64,000 bases of DNA, taken from positions 853,501 to 917,500 of the forward strand of contig CM029126.1 of the NCBI GenBank assembly GCA_016859345.1, written 5' to 3'. Source of the stretch: Istiophorus platypterus (Eukaryota; Chordata; Actinopteri; Istiophoriformes; Istiophoridae). A program made the translations under genes and the position numbers. The notes beneath the pieces were generated by a model. That model saw only the letters and a list, made by a program, of their open reading frames with translations, was not told the origin of the DNA and did no database searches. Below, in pieces: positions 10,890-22,911 of the stretch. Positions within the stretch are counted from its first letter, which is position 1, and each line of letters starts with the position of its first letter.

Positions 10890-13205
10890 ATGGACGTCTG
10901 CTTGGTCTGCAGCTCTTTGACTCTGCTGTCATCTGCTTTAGGAGGTGAGCGGATCTATAAACACTTAAACTGGCAGAGGTATTATTTCTATATCTTTAAG
11001 GAAGCGATGTGGTTGGTTCTGTGGATTAAAGTGGTGAACTGGACCAGTAGCACTTGGTGAACTGAACCAGTAGCAGCCTACTACTAAAAACAGTAGCAGC
11101 CTCAGATTCTTTTTAGATTCACAAGTAAAACTGAGCTCTGGTAAAATTTTGGTTGAAAAGAGTCAATAAAATGGTGAATTATCAGTACATGTTACAGTTA
11201 CAGTGGGTTTCGGTTGCTCTCGGATCACAGAGAAAAAGTTCAGTGTGTGAAACACAAGGCAGGTGTTGAGTGAATGTAAGTAGCTCTCCAAAAAATGAAA
11301 ATTAACAGAAAATGAGTGAACGTCTTTAGAGGGAAAGTAGAACTGGAGGGCAAAAATCCTCTGATACCAGCTTCGTAGAGGTGAATATTTTCTGTTTTCT
11401 ACTATGAGAGTGAACTGAATCTCTTTGGATTTTTTTACTGTTGGTTGCAAAACATGAAACATCTGAAGATGTCACCTTTGGCTTTGGACATTTGTGATGC
11501 ATATTTTCCACCATTTTCTAAGATTTTTTTAGATGAAGGACTGATCGATCAACTGAGAAAACAGGTTAAAATAATTGTTAGTTGCAGCCCTGAACGAGCA
11601 GTCTGCGGGTGCATAAACCCCTCCCTTTTCTTTACCCCGTCCCTCGTCCTTATGTGGTCCTTAGCCACGTCTGCAGCAGGTCTGTGGGGACTGGTGTTTG
11701 TCAGAGGTTCAGTTCACCACTTTAATCCAGAGTAAATTCTCTCAACAAGCATCAAGTAGACTGAGATTAAATGTGGTTTGGATGTTCATGTTCCCCTCAG
11801 GATGAACTGAAATAACTTTAAACATCTTGTGAATGTTCCTTTGTTTTAAATTGACCAACAATCTGCTCATGAATAAATACATGCAGAACTAATGGTGTTC
11901 CCATCTAATGCTAATTAGCTGCTAATAAACTATGATGGGGAACATGGTAAACATTAGCATTTAACATCATCGCATTGCTGTGTTACCAAGGCTGTGGGCT
12001 CTCAGTGTTGTTAAACACCAGGAATCTACAGCATCTCAGCTTTTTTATTACAACCGAGATGTAACGGAGACGAGATGTGAGCCTGTTTCTGTTTGGTGAC
12101 CGGTGACTATCAGCTGTAGCGTTAACATGCCCTTTAACCCCCCCCAACCAGGCCTCGTCTGGGGCGATGACGGCTGGTACGTGAAGGTGCAGCCGGAGGT
12201 ACGAGCCGTCGACGGTTACCCCGTGGTGTTGCCCTGCACCTTCAGCCACCCGCAGCACTCCCAGCATTCCACCCTGCAGGTGTTGTGGCACCTGGGCCAT
12301 GGCCAGGGCGCCACCGTCCTGTACCGCTGCACCAGCCGGCTCGGGGCCCCCACCTGCGAGCCGGGGCCCCGGCAGGACCAGCGCTACAGGCTGGAGGGCA
12401 ACCCGCGAGAGCACGACCTGTCACTACGCATCAATGGCGCCACCCTGCAGGACAGCGGACGCTACTACTGCAGGGTGGAGGTTCAGGGACGGGAACACAT
12501 CAGCTTCGAGGACAAGATGGGGACCAGGCTGAGGGTGGAGGGTACGGTTCTACTGCCCACTAAGTTAGGAAGCCATGGCCGGATTAGCCCGGGGGAAAAA
12601 AGTTGTTGTCGGACCCCCCCTCATTTCTTAAAGCACCAAAAGATTGATTGAGAGACAGTTGATTGATTAATTGTTTTAGATTATGTTTTTTTGCTGTTGG
12701 TGTTGCGGCCCCACCAGCAGGTGGTGACTGTGGCCCTTTATTTCACTCATCCATTTTCCCTCTTCCTGTCCGTGCTGCAGCTCCTCCAAAGATCCTGGCT
12801 CTGACGGTGGAGGGCAGCGAGCAGTCCAGTTACAGAGCCCTGTGCCAGGTCCAGGGCTCCCCGCTGCCGGATGTCCAGTGGCTGGGCCCCGACGACCTGC
12901 TGGAGGGTTCCCCGGTCGGCCCGCTGGCCCAGGGCACCCCGGCCCACTACCGCACCGTCAGCCAGCTGAGAGACGTGGAGCCGGGCCAGCAGTACACCTG
13001 CAGCGCCTCCAACCCTCTGGGCAAAGAGCAGGCCACCCTGTACGTCCTGCACCCCCGGCCCCCGCCGCCTGTGGCCGGGGCATCGCCTGGACTCCTGTTG
13101 CTCCTGTCAGTCTCTGTGGGGGCAAAGGTCCTCCTGCTGGTTGGGGTAGGGGTGTGGGTAGTGCAGGGAGGAGCGCTGCAGGGAGTCAGCTGCTGGTGGA
13201 AATAA
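10890..13205 (+). CDS. siglec15l: SIGLEC15-like sialic-acid-binding Ig-type lectin, complete (exons 10890-10944, 12152-12541, 12781-13205)
   Basis: Three exons join in phase 1 to give 289 residues. Exon 1 is a signal peptide (MDVCLVCSSLTLLSSALG) with a CACCATGG start context and a GTGAGC donor. Exon 2 is a V-set domain with VVLPCTFSHP, LEGNPREHDLSLRI and GRYYCRVEV. The Arg after that Cys (codon 12472-12474) aligns with Arg143, the sialic-acid contact of human Siglec-15. Exon 3 holds a C2-type domain (YRALCQVQG, VQWLGPDD, YTCSASNPLG), then a Pro-rich stem and a membrane helix containing Lys (codon 13125-13127). The matching Lys in mammals recruits DAP12; Siglec-15 acts in osteoclasts and myeloid cells. 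Odd: the predicted tail is only about 15 residues and has no Tyr motif, whereas human Siglec-15 has a longer tail. A splice donor near 13150-13160 leading to unseen tail exons is possible. Confidence 0.85.
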
Positions 13206-13424
13206 ACTACCCAGACATAATTTAATGTCTTTACTGTAAGCAACACTGTAGAAGCAAGTCCCCTACATTTATGATCAGATTACAAAGAGGTAATAACTGG
13301 TTTCTAACTGTCATTGTTATTATAATATAGTAAAAAAAAGCTGTAATAATATGAAATATGTTTATAATATTCTATTACATATAAAATAAGTTATAATTGC
13401 TGACAAATCTTGTGCCTTAATAAA
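13201..13424 (+). terminator. Polyadenylation signals of the siglec15-like gene
   Basis: AATAAA occurs at 13201-13206, overlapping the stop codon, and again at 13419-13424. The second gives a more usual 3' UTR of about 230 bases and is the likelier signal. Confidence 0.5.
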
Positions 13425-13671
13425 CAGTCCTCATGTTATATTACAACTATATCATTTATTCTTATTTAATGTTTCAGAAAATTTCCAAATAGTTTCCATT
13501 GAGTTTTATGAAAATAACTTTGTAATTTGGTGCCAATGATATGGATTAATCATTCATTCACTATTTCAAACTTCTTCGTATCTGGTGATTTATCATGTTG
13601 CCTGTGGACAAATCTCTTATGCTTGGCCACGACTAACAAAACTCACAGTCCGGCAGGTTTCTATACGCTTT

Positions 13672-13677
13672 TTTATT
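13672..13677 (-). terminator. Polyadenylation signal of the IgGFc/lectin gene
   Basis: AATAAA on the minus strand, about 265 bases past the stop codon at 13942. With the plus-strand signal at 13419 this makes the two genes convergent, with 3' ends only about 250 bases apart. Confidence 0.5.
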
Positions 13678-13941
13678 AATTTCACAACATTTTTCAAATA
13701 TAACTCCCAGCTTGGATTTCATTTTAACTGTGATATTACTGGAATAGCTTTTAACCAATCATTTTATAAGTATTAATAATACAGGGCATGGAAACTATGA
13801 CTAAGGTTAGACTCATTAAACTACTATGTTAAAACAAAGAGAAAGAAATGCAAAATGAACAGCGTCTGGTTCGGAGAACTGAGATCAGTTTTCCGGTGGG
13901 TTTGTTCCCGTTAACCGTCGCCGCCCTGTTGGATCGTCCCA

Positions 13942-16773
13942 CTACAGTAAGGGCAGTAGGACGGGCTTCCTGTAGCAAACGGGATGGGCGGCCCTGCAGC
14001 AGTCCTCATCGCTCCACCCAAAGTCCTTGCCGCTTTCCAGATTCATGATGGCACACTGGCCGTCGTGCGCCGTCCCGGGCTCCCCGGCCTCCCAGTTGGT
14101 GTCGGTGAGTGGATCGTTGTTTATCCAGTACCAGTCCCCGGTCTGGGAGCTCCGACGCAGGCCGATCCACACCTCCTGCACGGTCTCGTTCTTGGCCCGG
14201 ATAATTTTTTCATAGATCTGTGTCCTGTGCTGGGCGTTGGAGATGCTGACCAGCTCCAGGTTCTCGTCTTCGCAGTACTTCAGAGATTCTCGCCAGCCGC
14301 CTGCCACCTCCCCGATTTTTACGACCTCTGGAGTCAAGACGCAACCTCTAAAATCTGTACGGAACAGAAGGAAGACAAACTGAAATTAGTAAAATTAGCC
14401 AGTTTAACAGTCTGAACACAGCAAGCATGACTGGACATGGCAGAGTTTTGAGAGTTTCTCCAGACTCTTCCCACTGAGCTCTTTGACTTTCAAACCAGAA
14501 ATACCACCATTCCCTTCATACAGGGGCTCCCTGACCCCTGGGCCCCACTGGCCTGTTCAGTTGACCATACAAGGGTCCAAGTCACAAGTAACTGATAAAT
14601 TATACTGCAGGGAATTATTGTTATATATAAATGTCAGTTAACCAATTACACTTAATAAATAGTTGTAGGCCTTCTTGCCTGTTTTTTTTTTTTTTTGGCT
14701 TGCTATGACTTACTACTGAATCACAGCAATTAATAAAAAAAAGAACAGTGCAGGTGCATACCTGGGGCTCTACTGATGATGGGTGCTGGGTTCCCAAACA
14801 GAACCTCTCCCTTGTTTCCCCTGAAGTAGACGCCCATTTTGTAGGACGTGTGCCAGATGACGGTCTTCTCCAGCACCACATTAACCTCTGTGGAGACGTA
14901 CTCAGTCCCTTTCAACTCCTGCCACTTTGAACTCTGTGGCGGAAGCCTTCCGATACGAACCCCATCGGTGAAATTCTCATGGACTACGATCACAGCCATG
15001 GTCTGCATTTCAGAGATGTTGCTGACCACAAAGCAGGAGGCAAAGTCCGTCTCTGGGATCAGAGTGAGTAGTAAGCCCGGTCGGTAGAGGATGGCTGTGC
15101 CGGCCGTCTCAACCGGCGGCGAGTCCGGATCAAAAGCTTCTGCTTTGGTGGATTCTTTGTCTGACAGAAGGAGAAATGTTTCAGCCTTAGCATCCTTGGC
15201 CAGAACAGGAGGAACGAAGAACGTCAGCTTCTCTTCTTTGGCGGGCGGCAGCATGGCGTACAGCAGCCCACAGGTACATTTGCGCCAGATGGCGCAAGAG
15301 TGAGCGAAGAGGACGGCCACCGGCTGGTCGGCCTTCACTGCTCGTACCTTATCCCCTTCCTGTACCAAGATCTGGAGGATGTGCCGGGGCTGAAGCAAGA
15401 CTTCTTTGGCCTCTGCGCCCTCAACAGTTACCTTGGTGTCTTGGTCCGCACTGATGATGACAAGCCTGAACGGGCTTCTCTCAGTTACACCTAACGTGAC
15501 CTGGTCAGTGGTTCCTTGGATCTTGGGTATCTGCGGGACGAAGTACATTTTGCCCAGTTTTTCAGTGGGTGTAACCAGAGCAGTCTGCACACTGTTGTCT
15601 TTAAGGCTGATGGCTTGAATGGCGATTTTCTTGGTGCTGATAATTGTCAGAGTTTTGTTTGCGTTATTCCCCTTCCTTAGCTCCAGGTTTTCTTTGCAGG
15701 CGATCTCAGTGCACTGTCCGCTGTGCATTATCACTTTACGGGAAGGGTAGATATATGGTATGATGGAGACCTCGGTGTTGTCGTGCAGGGCGGTGATTTT
15801 GACCTTGTTTTTGGGCAGAGATGGGTGATAATAGGCGATGTTTTCCGGGAAAACAACAATGAATTTCAGACCAGTGTTGTCTTCTGGTGGATTGGCAGCA
15901 GATTCTGAAGACAAAGAAAAAAAACCTTCAAACCTTCAGTCATGCTTGTCAAAAAGAAAAAGTACACCAGCCGTGGGGAGGAGATCGAGGGTAACACTTC
16001 GTAACGCAGCCCCCAAGTAACCTAAACATACTAATAAGTGGGAACCAGTATTGGTGTTTCACTGTACTTTAAATGCTAGTACAGTGAAAGAAAAAATGAC
16101 CAAGGGAAACAAGAGAGTAACAACTTGGTAGAAATAGGTATTTTTTAGTAGCTGATGTTCAGATGATGTTGGCTTCTAGGGACATTTTATCCAATAAACA
16201 ATCAATCAGTTATTAAAGAAAATAACTGTCATATACAATTTATAATGGAAATAATTTTTGGTTGCAGCCTGACACTTCTCCTGAGATAGATTAATACGAC
16301 CTTAGCCGAGGTTTTCTGTCTGTTAAATCACTTGACAAGCAGAAAAAAAATCAAGCAGTTTGATAAAAACACATACAACGAAAGTAAACCGAAACAGTTC
16401 AGGTCTCAATACCAGGTCCTGGCACAGAGTCCCTCTACAAGATGGAGGAATGAGGACTCGATATATCTGATCTTCTTCTTCAATGGTCTCACAAATTTGT
16501 GTATAATCTAATTATCTGGAGCCAACTGATGTGTAACAAACCTGGGGCTTTTGGGGCCTCTGGGGGCCCCTGAGGACTCCTTCAAACAGTTTGTGATCCA
16601 GAATATTTCGTACCAATAGTTTGTAGACTTTCAGACCTTTGTCCAATCTGATGGAGCTTCTTTAGTTTTATTACGGTCCCTCCATGTTTTCATGACCCTG
16701 TTTGTTCATTTAAGTGCATCTTACCTGAACTGAGTGCGGCGAAAAGCTGGAACAGAAGCAGAACAGGGCACAT
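13942..16773 (-). CDS. Secreted IgGFc-binding-domain / C-type lectin fusion protein, complete (exons 16773-16725, 15904-14762, 14354-13942)
   Basis: Three exons join in phase 1 to give 534 residues. Exon 1 is a signal peptide (MCPVLLLFQLFAALSS). The 1143-base exon 2 encodes about 380 residues that resemble the N-terminal domain of IgGFc-binding protein (FCGBP): FIVVFPENIAYYH, QPVAVLFAHSCAIWRKC, YAMLPPAKE, MAVIVVHE and SSKWQELKGTEYV. Exon 3 is a C-type lectin domain with WRESLKYCEDENLELVSI, VWIGLRR, a Cys pair and WSDEDCCRAAHPVC. The sugar-loop motif reads EPG where EPN or QPD is usual, so calcium-dependent sugar binding is doubtful. No membrane segment is visible, so the product should be secreted. 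Likely role, inferred: mucosal or humoral recognition protein. It lacks the repeated von Willebrand D domains of mammalian FCGBP. Strong donors GTAAGA and GTATGC and clean acceptors support the model. Confidence 0.85.
16190..16270. repeat. Relic of a dispersed repeat ending ggttgcagcc
   Basis: Reads caatcaatcagttattaaag, then attt/ttggttgcagcctga. Similar ends lie at 11545-11595, 20520-20880, 39640-39900 and 44885-45060. The shared pattern is AT-rich gattaat blocks beside gctgcaa or its complement. Confidence 0.45.
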
Positions 16774-19489
16774 GTTGACACCAGGGTCGACAGCGGCGAG
16801 TCTTTTATCCTCTAAACCAGGACCTGGAATGAACCGGTTCAGGTTAAAACTTACCTCATCATGACTTTAAGTCGCCCGTCAGCTGACGCCGCCGGACGCT
16901 GCTGTGATCAAACTCTGACTGTGATGAAGTGAAGGGGAAAAACCTCCAGCTCCTCTCTACACAGTAAAGGTTCAGCTTTCAGACGGAATAAACAAAAACT
17001 GGTCCTTGGTCCTTTTCTTTCTTTAAATAATCAGTTCAGTGATAAAAGTAAAGGAAGTTTCAGTCAAAACTGGTTTGAGCTATGAGTGAAAAGTCCCATA
17101 TGTGAGTTTTCGCACTAAATTCGAAAGATTTTTGTCTGTACTAAATAAGAGGATTCAAACATTTTCAGCCTTTTCAATGAGCTTCACACTGAGCTGCTCG
17201 AAATTAAAAGAAAAATACAAAAAAAATGATATGACGTAATGGTGGAATATGAGAGCGACACTTTGTCTCTGAATCGCTTAGTTTTCACCAAATTAGAGAA
17301 ACAATAGTTATGTAAATAGAAAAAAATGCATTGCTTAAAGTAAATAAATAGAAAGAACCGTGAACGAGAAATAAGCTGTGAACTATATGTGACAACAGTT
17401 TCCTTTTAAAGTTTTAAAAAGTCAGTGAGCTCTTGACAATGTGATAACATATCTGAAAAGCTTTTAACAATTATTAGTATTCATTAGTTATAAAGTTAGT
17501 GGAGCCACAAATTTACTAAAGATAAACATGTCAGTAAAACAATAGAAGTTTTTCTCCCCCTGTTACACATCTGTTTATGGAGAATTAATTTTGCATTTAT
17601 ATCTGTGAACCTCAAAGTCCGAGGAGGGACAATGAGGATTCGGAGCATCTGGTGCCATGAGGGTTACATCTGGTGCAGCCACTCAAAGATTCAGATCCTG
17701 CTGGTTGAAATGTCCTGCATGACCCCGGCAAAGCCCCCGACTGAAGCCGCCCTCTGACCCCCAGTAAAACATGGAGGTGAACAACCATTTTCTGGTCTCT
17801 GAGGTAAAGTCTTACCTGTCTCGCCTGCTCGTCAAGTCTCCTCCAGAGTCGCCCCCTTTCTGCCGCCTCAGACGTGGAAACACACATTTGACAGTCAAAC
17901 ACGCAGTGATTTGGAAGATGTTTGCATAAGACGCATGTCGACGTTGGAGTGGCGGGGGTCAAAGGTTGCACGCTCTTTGGTTCTACGAGAGTTCTAAACA
18001 TGTAGTGGATTTTTTTTGGGGGGGGGTTATACAGTTTTATCGAGGCTTTCCAGTAGAAACAGTGACCAAAGTAAAGTACATGTGAACTGATCTGCTGCAG
18101 GTCTGTTTTTTCTTTCGTTGAATGATCTGATCCAGTGTCAGTTTTCACAGTCAAATTAGTTTGAGCTGCTCAAACAATGAGCTCATGTTCTTGGTGTTTG
18201 CTTCTGTTTGAGGAATTATCGTGTGATTTTATGGGTAAAATATGTGAGTAAACGGTGGCAAACGAACCGAAATCCACACGATGAGGTGCAAAATCCGCAG
18301 GATGCAAAACATCTCCAGAAGAAATTTGATCCTGAAATCAATGGAGACATTACTAGAAAAATAAATGGAGACATTTTTTAAAATATCCCAGAGAAGTTTC
18401 CTCAGCAGCTGCGACATTAAACATTAAACAATCCAATGTTTCTGAGGAGACCATAAGCAGGTTTATGATTCTGGACAGATTTAAGGTTTTAATGCACTTT
18501 CAGATGTGTGGCTCTGAGTAAGGGATTTAGTTAAGACATCAAAATTGGTATAAACTGAGGCAATGAGCAACAAGTGTCCAGTGACGACAAGCGTGTGGCT
18601 TTAGTTTTGTTTTTGTTTGCTTTTTTTTATAGAAAAAAATTCAAATTTACAGTTATAATTCATATAACAATATAAGAATCATGAATAAAATCATAGACAG
18701 GGTCATAAACACTCACGGTGTTTGGTTCCGCATATTAAACACCAGATGGCGCCGCAGACCCAGACGCCGCTGTCGGCTCCTCCGGTTCCTTCATCATTGG
18801 GATGTTTATCATTTGTTAACATAAAATGAAGCAATCAGCATTGAAATATGTTTCTAGTTACACTACATGACAAACGTATGTGGACCGTTAAACGTCGATA
18901 AACAAATCAATCAAACCCTCGATGATCAGTCAACTCAACACTACAAGGGTTTCTGGTTTCACACACATGCACACACACACGTACTCACACACACACGTTC
19001 TTGTTTTACCATATTTATCGGAACCCATCACTGACAGATGCAGTTTAATTCAACCTGAACCCTGTGTGGTCCAAACACCTTGGTCCCCCAAAGTGTTTGG
19101 ACCACACAATATGAATGGGGTCCTGGTTTTTCGGACACTGCAAATACAGTAAAACAACCCCCCCCCCCCCCCAACACCCCCCCCACACACAAACACACAC
19201 ACACACACATACACACACACACAAACACTGTAATCCTGCTTGCACACCAAACCTCCTTTTATCAACTCTGGCTGTTGCAGTTGTATAACTGACGGAGCTG
19301 TTGTTATCTAACTGCCTGTTAGAGCAACACTTCCACGAAAATGGGACAATGTGTGTGTGTCAGAGTGTGTGTGTGTATGTATGTGTGTGTGATTCGCTCC
19401 CTCTGGGGACGACTAACAGTTTTAGAGCATGAAAGACATTCTTTAAGGACATTTTAGAAAATGAGAATATTTTTGCACATTTTTGTTGT

Positions 19490-19620
19490 GTTGTCTTTTC
19501 TTTTCCTTTCTTTTCTTTTCCTTTTTTTCTTTTCCTTTCTTTTCTTTTCTTTCTTTTCTTTTCCTTTCTTTTCTTTTCTTTAATTTAATTCAATTTAATT
19601 TAATTTGATTTGATTTGATT
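19490..19620. repeat. TTTTCC/TTTTC and TTTAATT simple repeats
   Basis: A pyrimidine-rich ttttcctttc array passes into tttaatttaatt and tttgatttgatt units. Two adjoining simple-sequence arrays with different units. Confidence 0.85.
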
Positions 19621-20267
19621 TAATTTGATATGATTGTGGGACGGAGGAAGTAGAGACATTTCTGGGACATTTTTTAAAATTGGGGCACTTCAGAAAAGCT
19701 TGGACATTTCTGGGACTGTGAGAATAATTTTTGTTTGCGAGGACATTTTTCAAAAATTAGGACATTTTCAGAAATCTAGAACATTTCTGGAAAAGTAGGG
19801 GGCATTTTGTCAGATTCTGACATCTTTTGTATTGGGGGGGTAATGTTAGAATTATATTCACATCAGGTTCTGAACGTGGGTCCCACAAGTGTGGAATTTT
19901 GAATAAATGTGTGAATGATTATTGTCCTTAAATGCACTGATCGTTTGCATGTGAGTCCATGTAAATATATACTGAATGTGTGCATGTGTGTGTGTGTGTG
20001 TGTGTGTCTAATCTTTAATCTGGCTCTAGATTACGACTCTCGAGTCTGAAACAACGACATCATTGTTCAGATGTGGCCCCACCCTCCCGATGACATCACA
20101 CATAATGAGGACAGAGGCGGACGGAGACAGAGGTTTATCACAGAGACTCTCACACGGTGGATTCCTCCCCAGTAACAGCAGTCAACAGCAGCAACATGGC
20201 AACATTCGTCTCAGTGAGTAATTTTTATTTAAATACGTTTACTGTGTTTTATTCTGACACAATGTGG

Positions 20268-20326
20268 ACTCAGGGTCTCGGGGGCTCAGGGGCTCAGGGG
20301 CTCAGGGGCTCAGGGGCTCGTGGCGA
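20268..20326. repeat. Tandem 10-mer ggctcagggg
   Basis: Five near-perfect copies of the 10-base unit ggctcagggg. Confidence 0.9.
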
Positions 20327-20373
20327 GATGTGGACTAGGACTTAATGTAGAGAAGCAGCAGAAAAGAGGCGAT

Positions 20374-20540
20374 CTGCTGTAGTGGAACGAGTATTTACCT
20401 CCTCAGTACAAATACTAAAGGGAGAAATGTAGAAATGTAGAAATACTCCATTATAAGTAAAAGTCTTGCTTGAAAAATCTGACTGAGATAAAAGTGCAAA
20501 AGATTCATCAGCAAAATGTAGATTAAAGTAGATAATGGTA
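20374..20540. mobile_element. hAT-like teleost MITE fragment
   Basis: Contains agtggaacgagtattt, aaatactccattataagtaa and aaagtcttgcttg. These match in order the common fish MITE whose ends read CAGTGGTGGAAG-type and which carries repeated acttaagtaaaagta blocks. Related copies lie at 28640-28745, 29500-29956 and 33171-33716. Confidence 0.55.
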
Positions 20541-20990
20541 AAATGATTAATTGATTGGTGAACAATCGATCGACGGGAAAAGATTTCTATTTCGCTAATC
20601 AAATCAATTTTTTTAGCAAAAATGTCAAATATTTTATGTTTTTCTTTGTCCTACGTGTCAGTAACTGACATCACTGATGTAACTGACGTCCGATGACGCT
20701 GTCTCGGTCTGTGGGAAATTATAACAAATCTCATTATACCTCATTATCATTATTATACCTCATTATCATTATTATTATACCTCGTTATTCTCCAGCTTTT
20801 TATTTGTGAAATATAAAAAACAATCATCAGATTAATTAGTTATGGAAATAATCATTAGCTGTTTAATTCAAAATTTCAAAAGTCAAAGTAACTGTTGTGC
20901 AGTAAAACAGATTATTCATAAAGGACAATGACATGATCTGCTGGAGCTGCATTTAACTACTTTACATACAAGTAGATGGTTCAGTACATG

Positions 20991-21240
20991 GGTTCTCAAC
21001 CTAGGTCGGGCCGCTCCAGCGGGTCACCAGGTAAACCTGAGGGGTCATCAGATGATTCATGGGGGAGGGAAGAAGAAACTATCCCGTTTTACATATTTTA
21101 GCCTGAAAAGAAACGTTAAACAACCCAATCGGAGACATTCAGGGATGAAACATCTCCTTTGTAGAACAACTCATAGACACCTGAGGTGTGATAGGGCCCA
21201 GCTGCTTTTATGTAAAAACTAAAAAGGTTGAGAACCACTG
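20991..21240. mobile_element. hAT-type MITE with GGTTCTCAACCT inverted ends
   Basis: Perfect 12-base terminal inverted repeats, ggttctcaacct at 20991-21002 and its complement at 21225-21236, the latter followed by actg. The inside reads gcgggtcaccaggtaaac and gaggggtcatcagatgattc, as in the widespread vertebrate element with CAGTGGTTCTCAACC ends. About 250 bases with no coding capacity. Confidence 0.8.
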
Positions 21241-22499
21241 GTTTAATCAGTGAAAAGTGAATTTCATAATTCATATCATATCTGGTTTTAAAGAAATAAA
21301 TAGATGTTGTGGAATAGACATATGAAAGCATCAAAAAATGGAAACACTCAAGTACTCAAAAGAATTAATCAAATATCAATTAAACAAATGAAAAAAAGGT
21401 GTGATGGTTAAATAAGATGGAGGATTCTCATACTGTTTTTATTCTCCACAGGAAGCAAAACAATTAAAAAAACAAAAAACAAAACTGAAATCGTGGTCCC
21501 TTTACTAGCTTCTTCCAGAGCTTTCATCTTCGTTTTGATATCATGATGATAAAAAGGTCAAAAAAACAGTAAATGGAACCTTGAGTTGAGACTATTTTGT
21601 GACAGAGCAACAATAATAATAACCCAACATATTTCATCCATTTCATCCATTTACTTGAGTATTTTCTGCTACTGTAAACTAATCCAGTGATATAATACAG
21701 ACCATCTGAAGTAAGTACTTTTACTCTGGATACTTTATGTTTATTTGATGGTGGTACTTTTCATATCAGTATGTCTAGACTGTGGTATTACTATGTTTAC
21801 GCAGGTAAAACATGTGGATACTTCTTTAGCCTCTACCCACTGGTTATTAGTTATCTGCAGAAGTCAAATATCTAGTACAGTTCTACATATTAGATGGATC
21901 ATACTTGTGATGAGTGAGTGAACAGTCTGTTCAGTTTATTCTGGTTCCAGAGACACTGAAACAATGCTGAATCAAACCAGTATAAATAAACACTCACTGA
22001 GAAATGAATGGAACAGATACATTAGATATCAAATATGTCAAATTTTAAAACAGGAGTGGTGTTTCTGTGAGCAGCTGCTGCTGGAGGGGGTGGAGGTCTA
22101 ATTAACGCAGAAGTAGGTCTGTACTGGAGGCGAGGGGGGGTGGGGGTGGGGGCCCCTGGGAGCCGCCCTGCTGGCAGAAAGCTGGATTTAGACCCAACGC
22201 CCAGGATGACAGAAGCTCCTCTGAGATTCGCCGGCAGGAAACTGATCCAAGATCAGTTTGTCCTCAAAATATTTCATGTGCATAATAAAGCGAAGGAGCA
22301 GTCACATGTTTTTCTGGATTTTTCACGTGCAGACACAATTAGTCCATCACCTCTGTCTGTTGCTCTGAGCTCATTGGTTCCAACGGAGGATGTAAATCTT
22401 CAAAAAAACTCACAAATATATAGATCATCATCAAAACTCTCAGAAATTTCTAAAAAACAGCTGCTGACTGTAGTTTTTATCAAACAGACAGGAGGAGAC

Positions 22500-22606
22500 A
22501 GTGGATTTATGGGGGACTATTTTCAGTGGCGGATTAATCCTCATTTGGTACTGCAGTGTGTATTAGTGGCAGTAGGAAGGTGTGTGTGTGTGTGTGTGTG
22601 TGTGTT

Positions 22607-22671
<65 letters not shown>

Positions 22672-22770
22672 CTGTGTGTCTGTGTGTGTGTGTGTATGTG
22701 ACTCTGTCTAAATAAACTACAATGTGTGTGTGTGTGTGTTCCTGGTGGAATTTGTCTCCCAGTGTAACAG
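22500..22770. repeat. Fish interspersed repeat, copy 2, with expanded TG tract
   Basis: Same block order as 418-580: ggggactat, ggattaatcctcatttggta and tgtgactctgtct. Here the internal TG tract has grown to about 120 bases (22580-22700). It ends about 140 bases upstream of the ATG of the orphan peptide gene. Confidence 0.6.
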
Positions 22771-22911
22771 TGCAAACATTATCACCATATTTCTCATACA
22801 GTTTCTCTCCTCTGTTGTTTTAATTCCAATGTTTGTGTCATTTGAAAATATCATTTGGCTGCAAAACAGACTCAGACTGAGTGAAGTTCTTTCTGAAGCA
22901 TAAATCCAGTA

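Larger units (their letters stand above)
16774..22911. other. Intergenic region
   Basis: No supported gene. It contains a Cys-rich open stretch at 17813-17990 (minus), repeat ends at 18863-18885, CA repeats at 18961-19000 and 19160-19230, a TTTTC/TTTAATT simple region at 19490-19620, hAT-like MITE relics at 20374-20540 and 20991-21236, and a second copy of the 418-580 repeat at 22500-22770. Confidence 0.55.

Noticed and set aside
20195..20214. Possible first exon ATG GCA ACA TTC GTC TCA followed by GTGAGT
   Set aside because: The six-codon start resembles the start of TADA1, but no following exon is present and the human gene does not splice at that point. Could at most be an untranslated exon.
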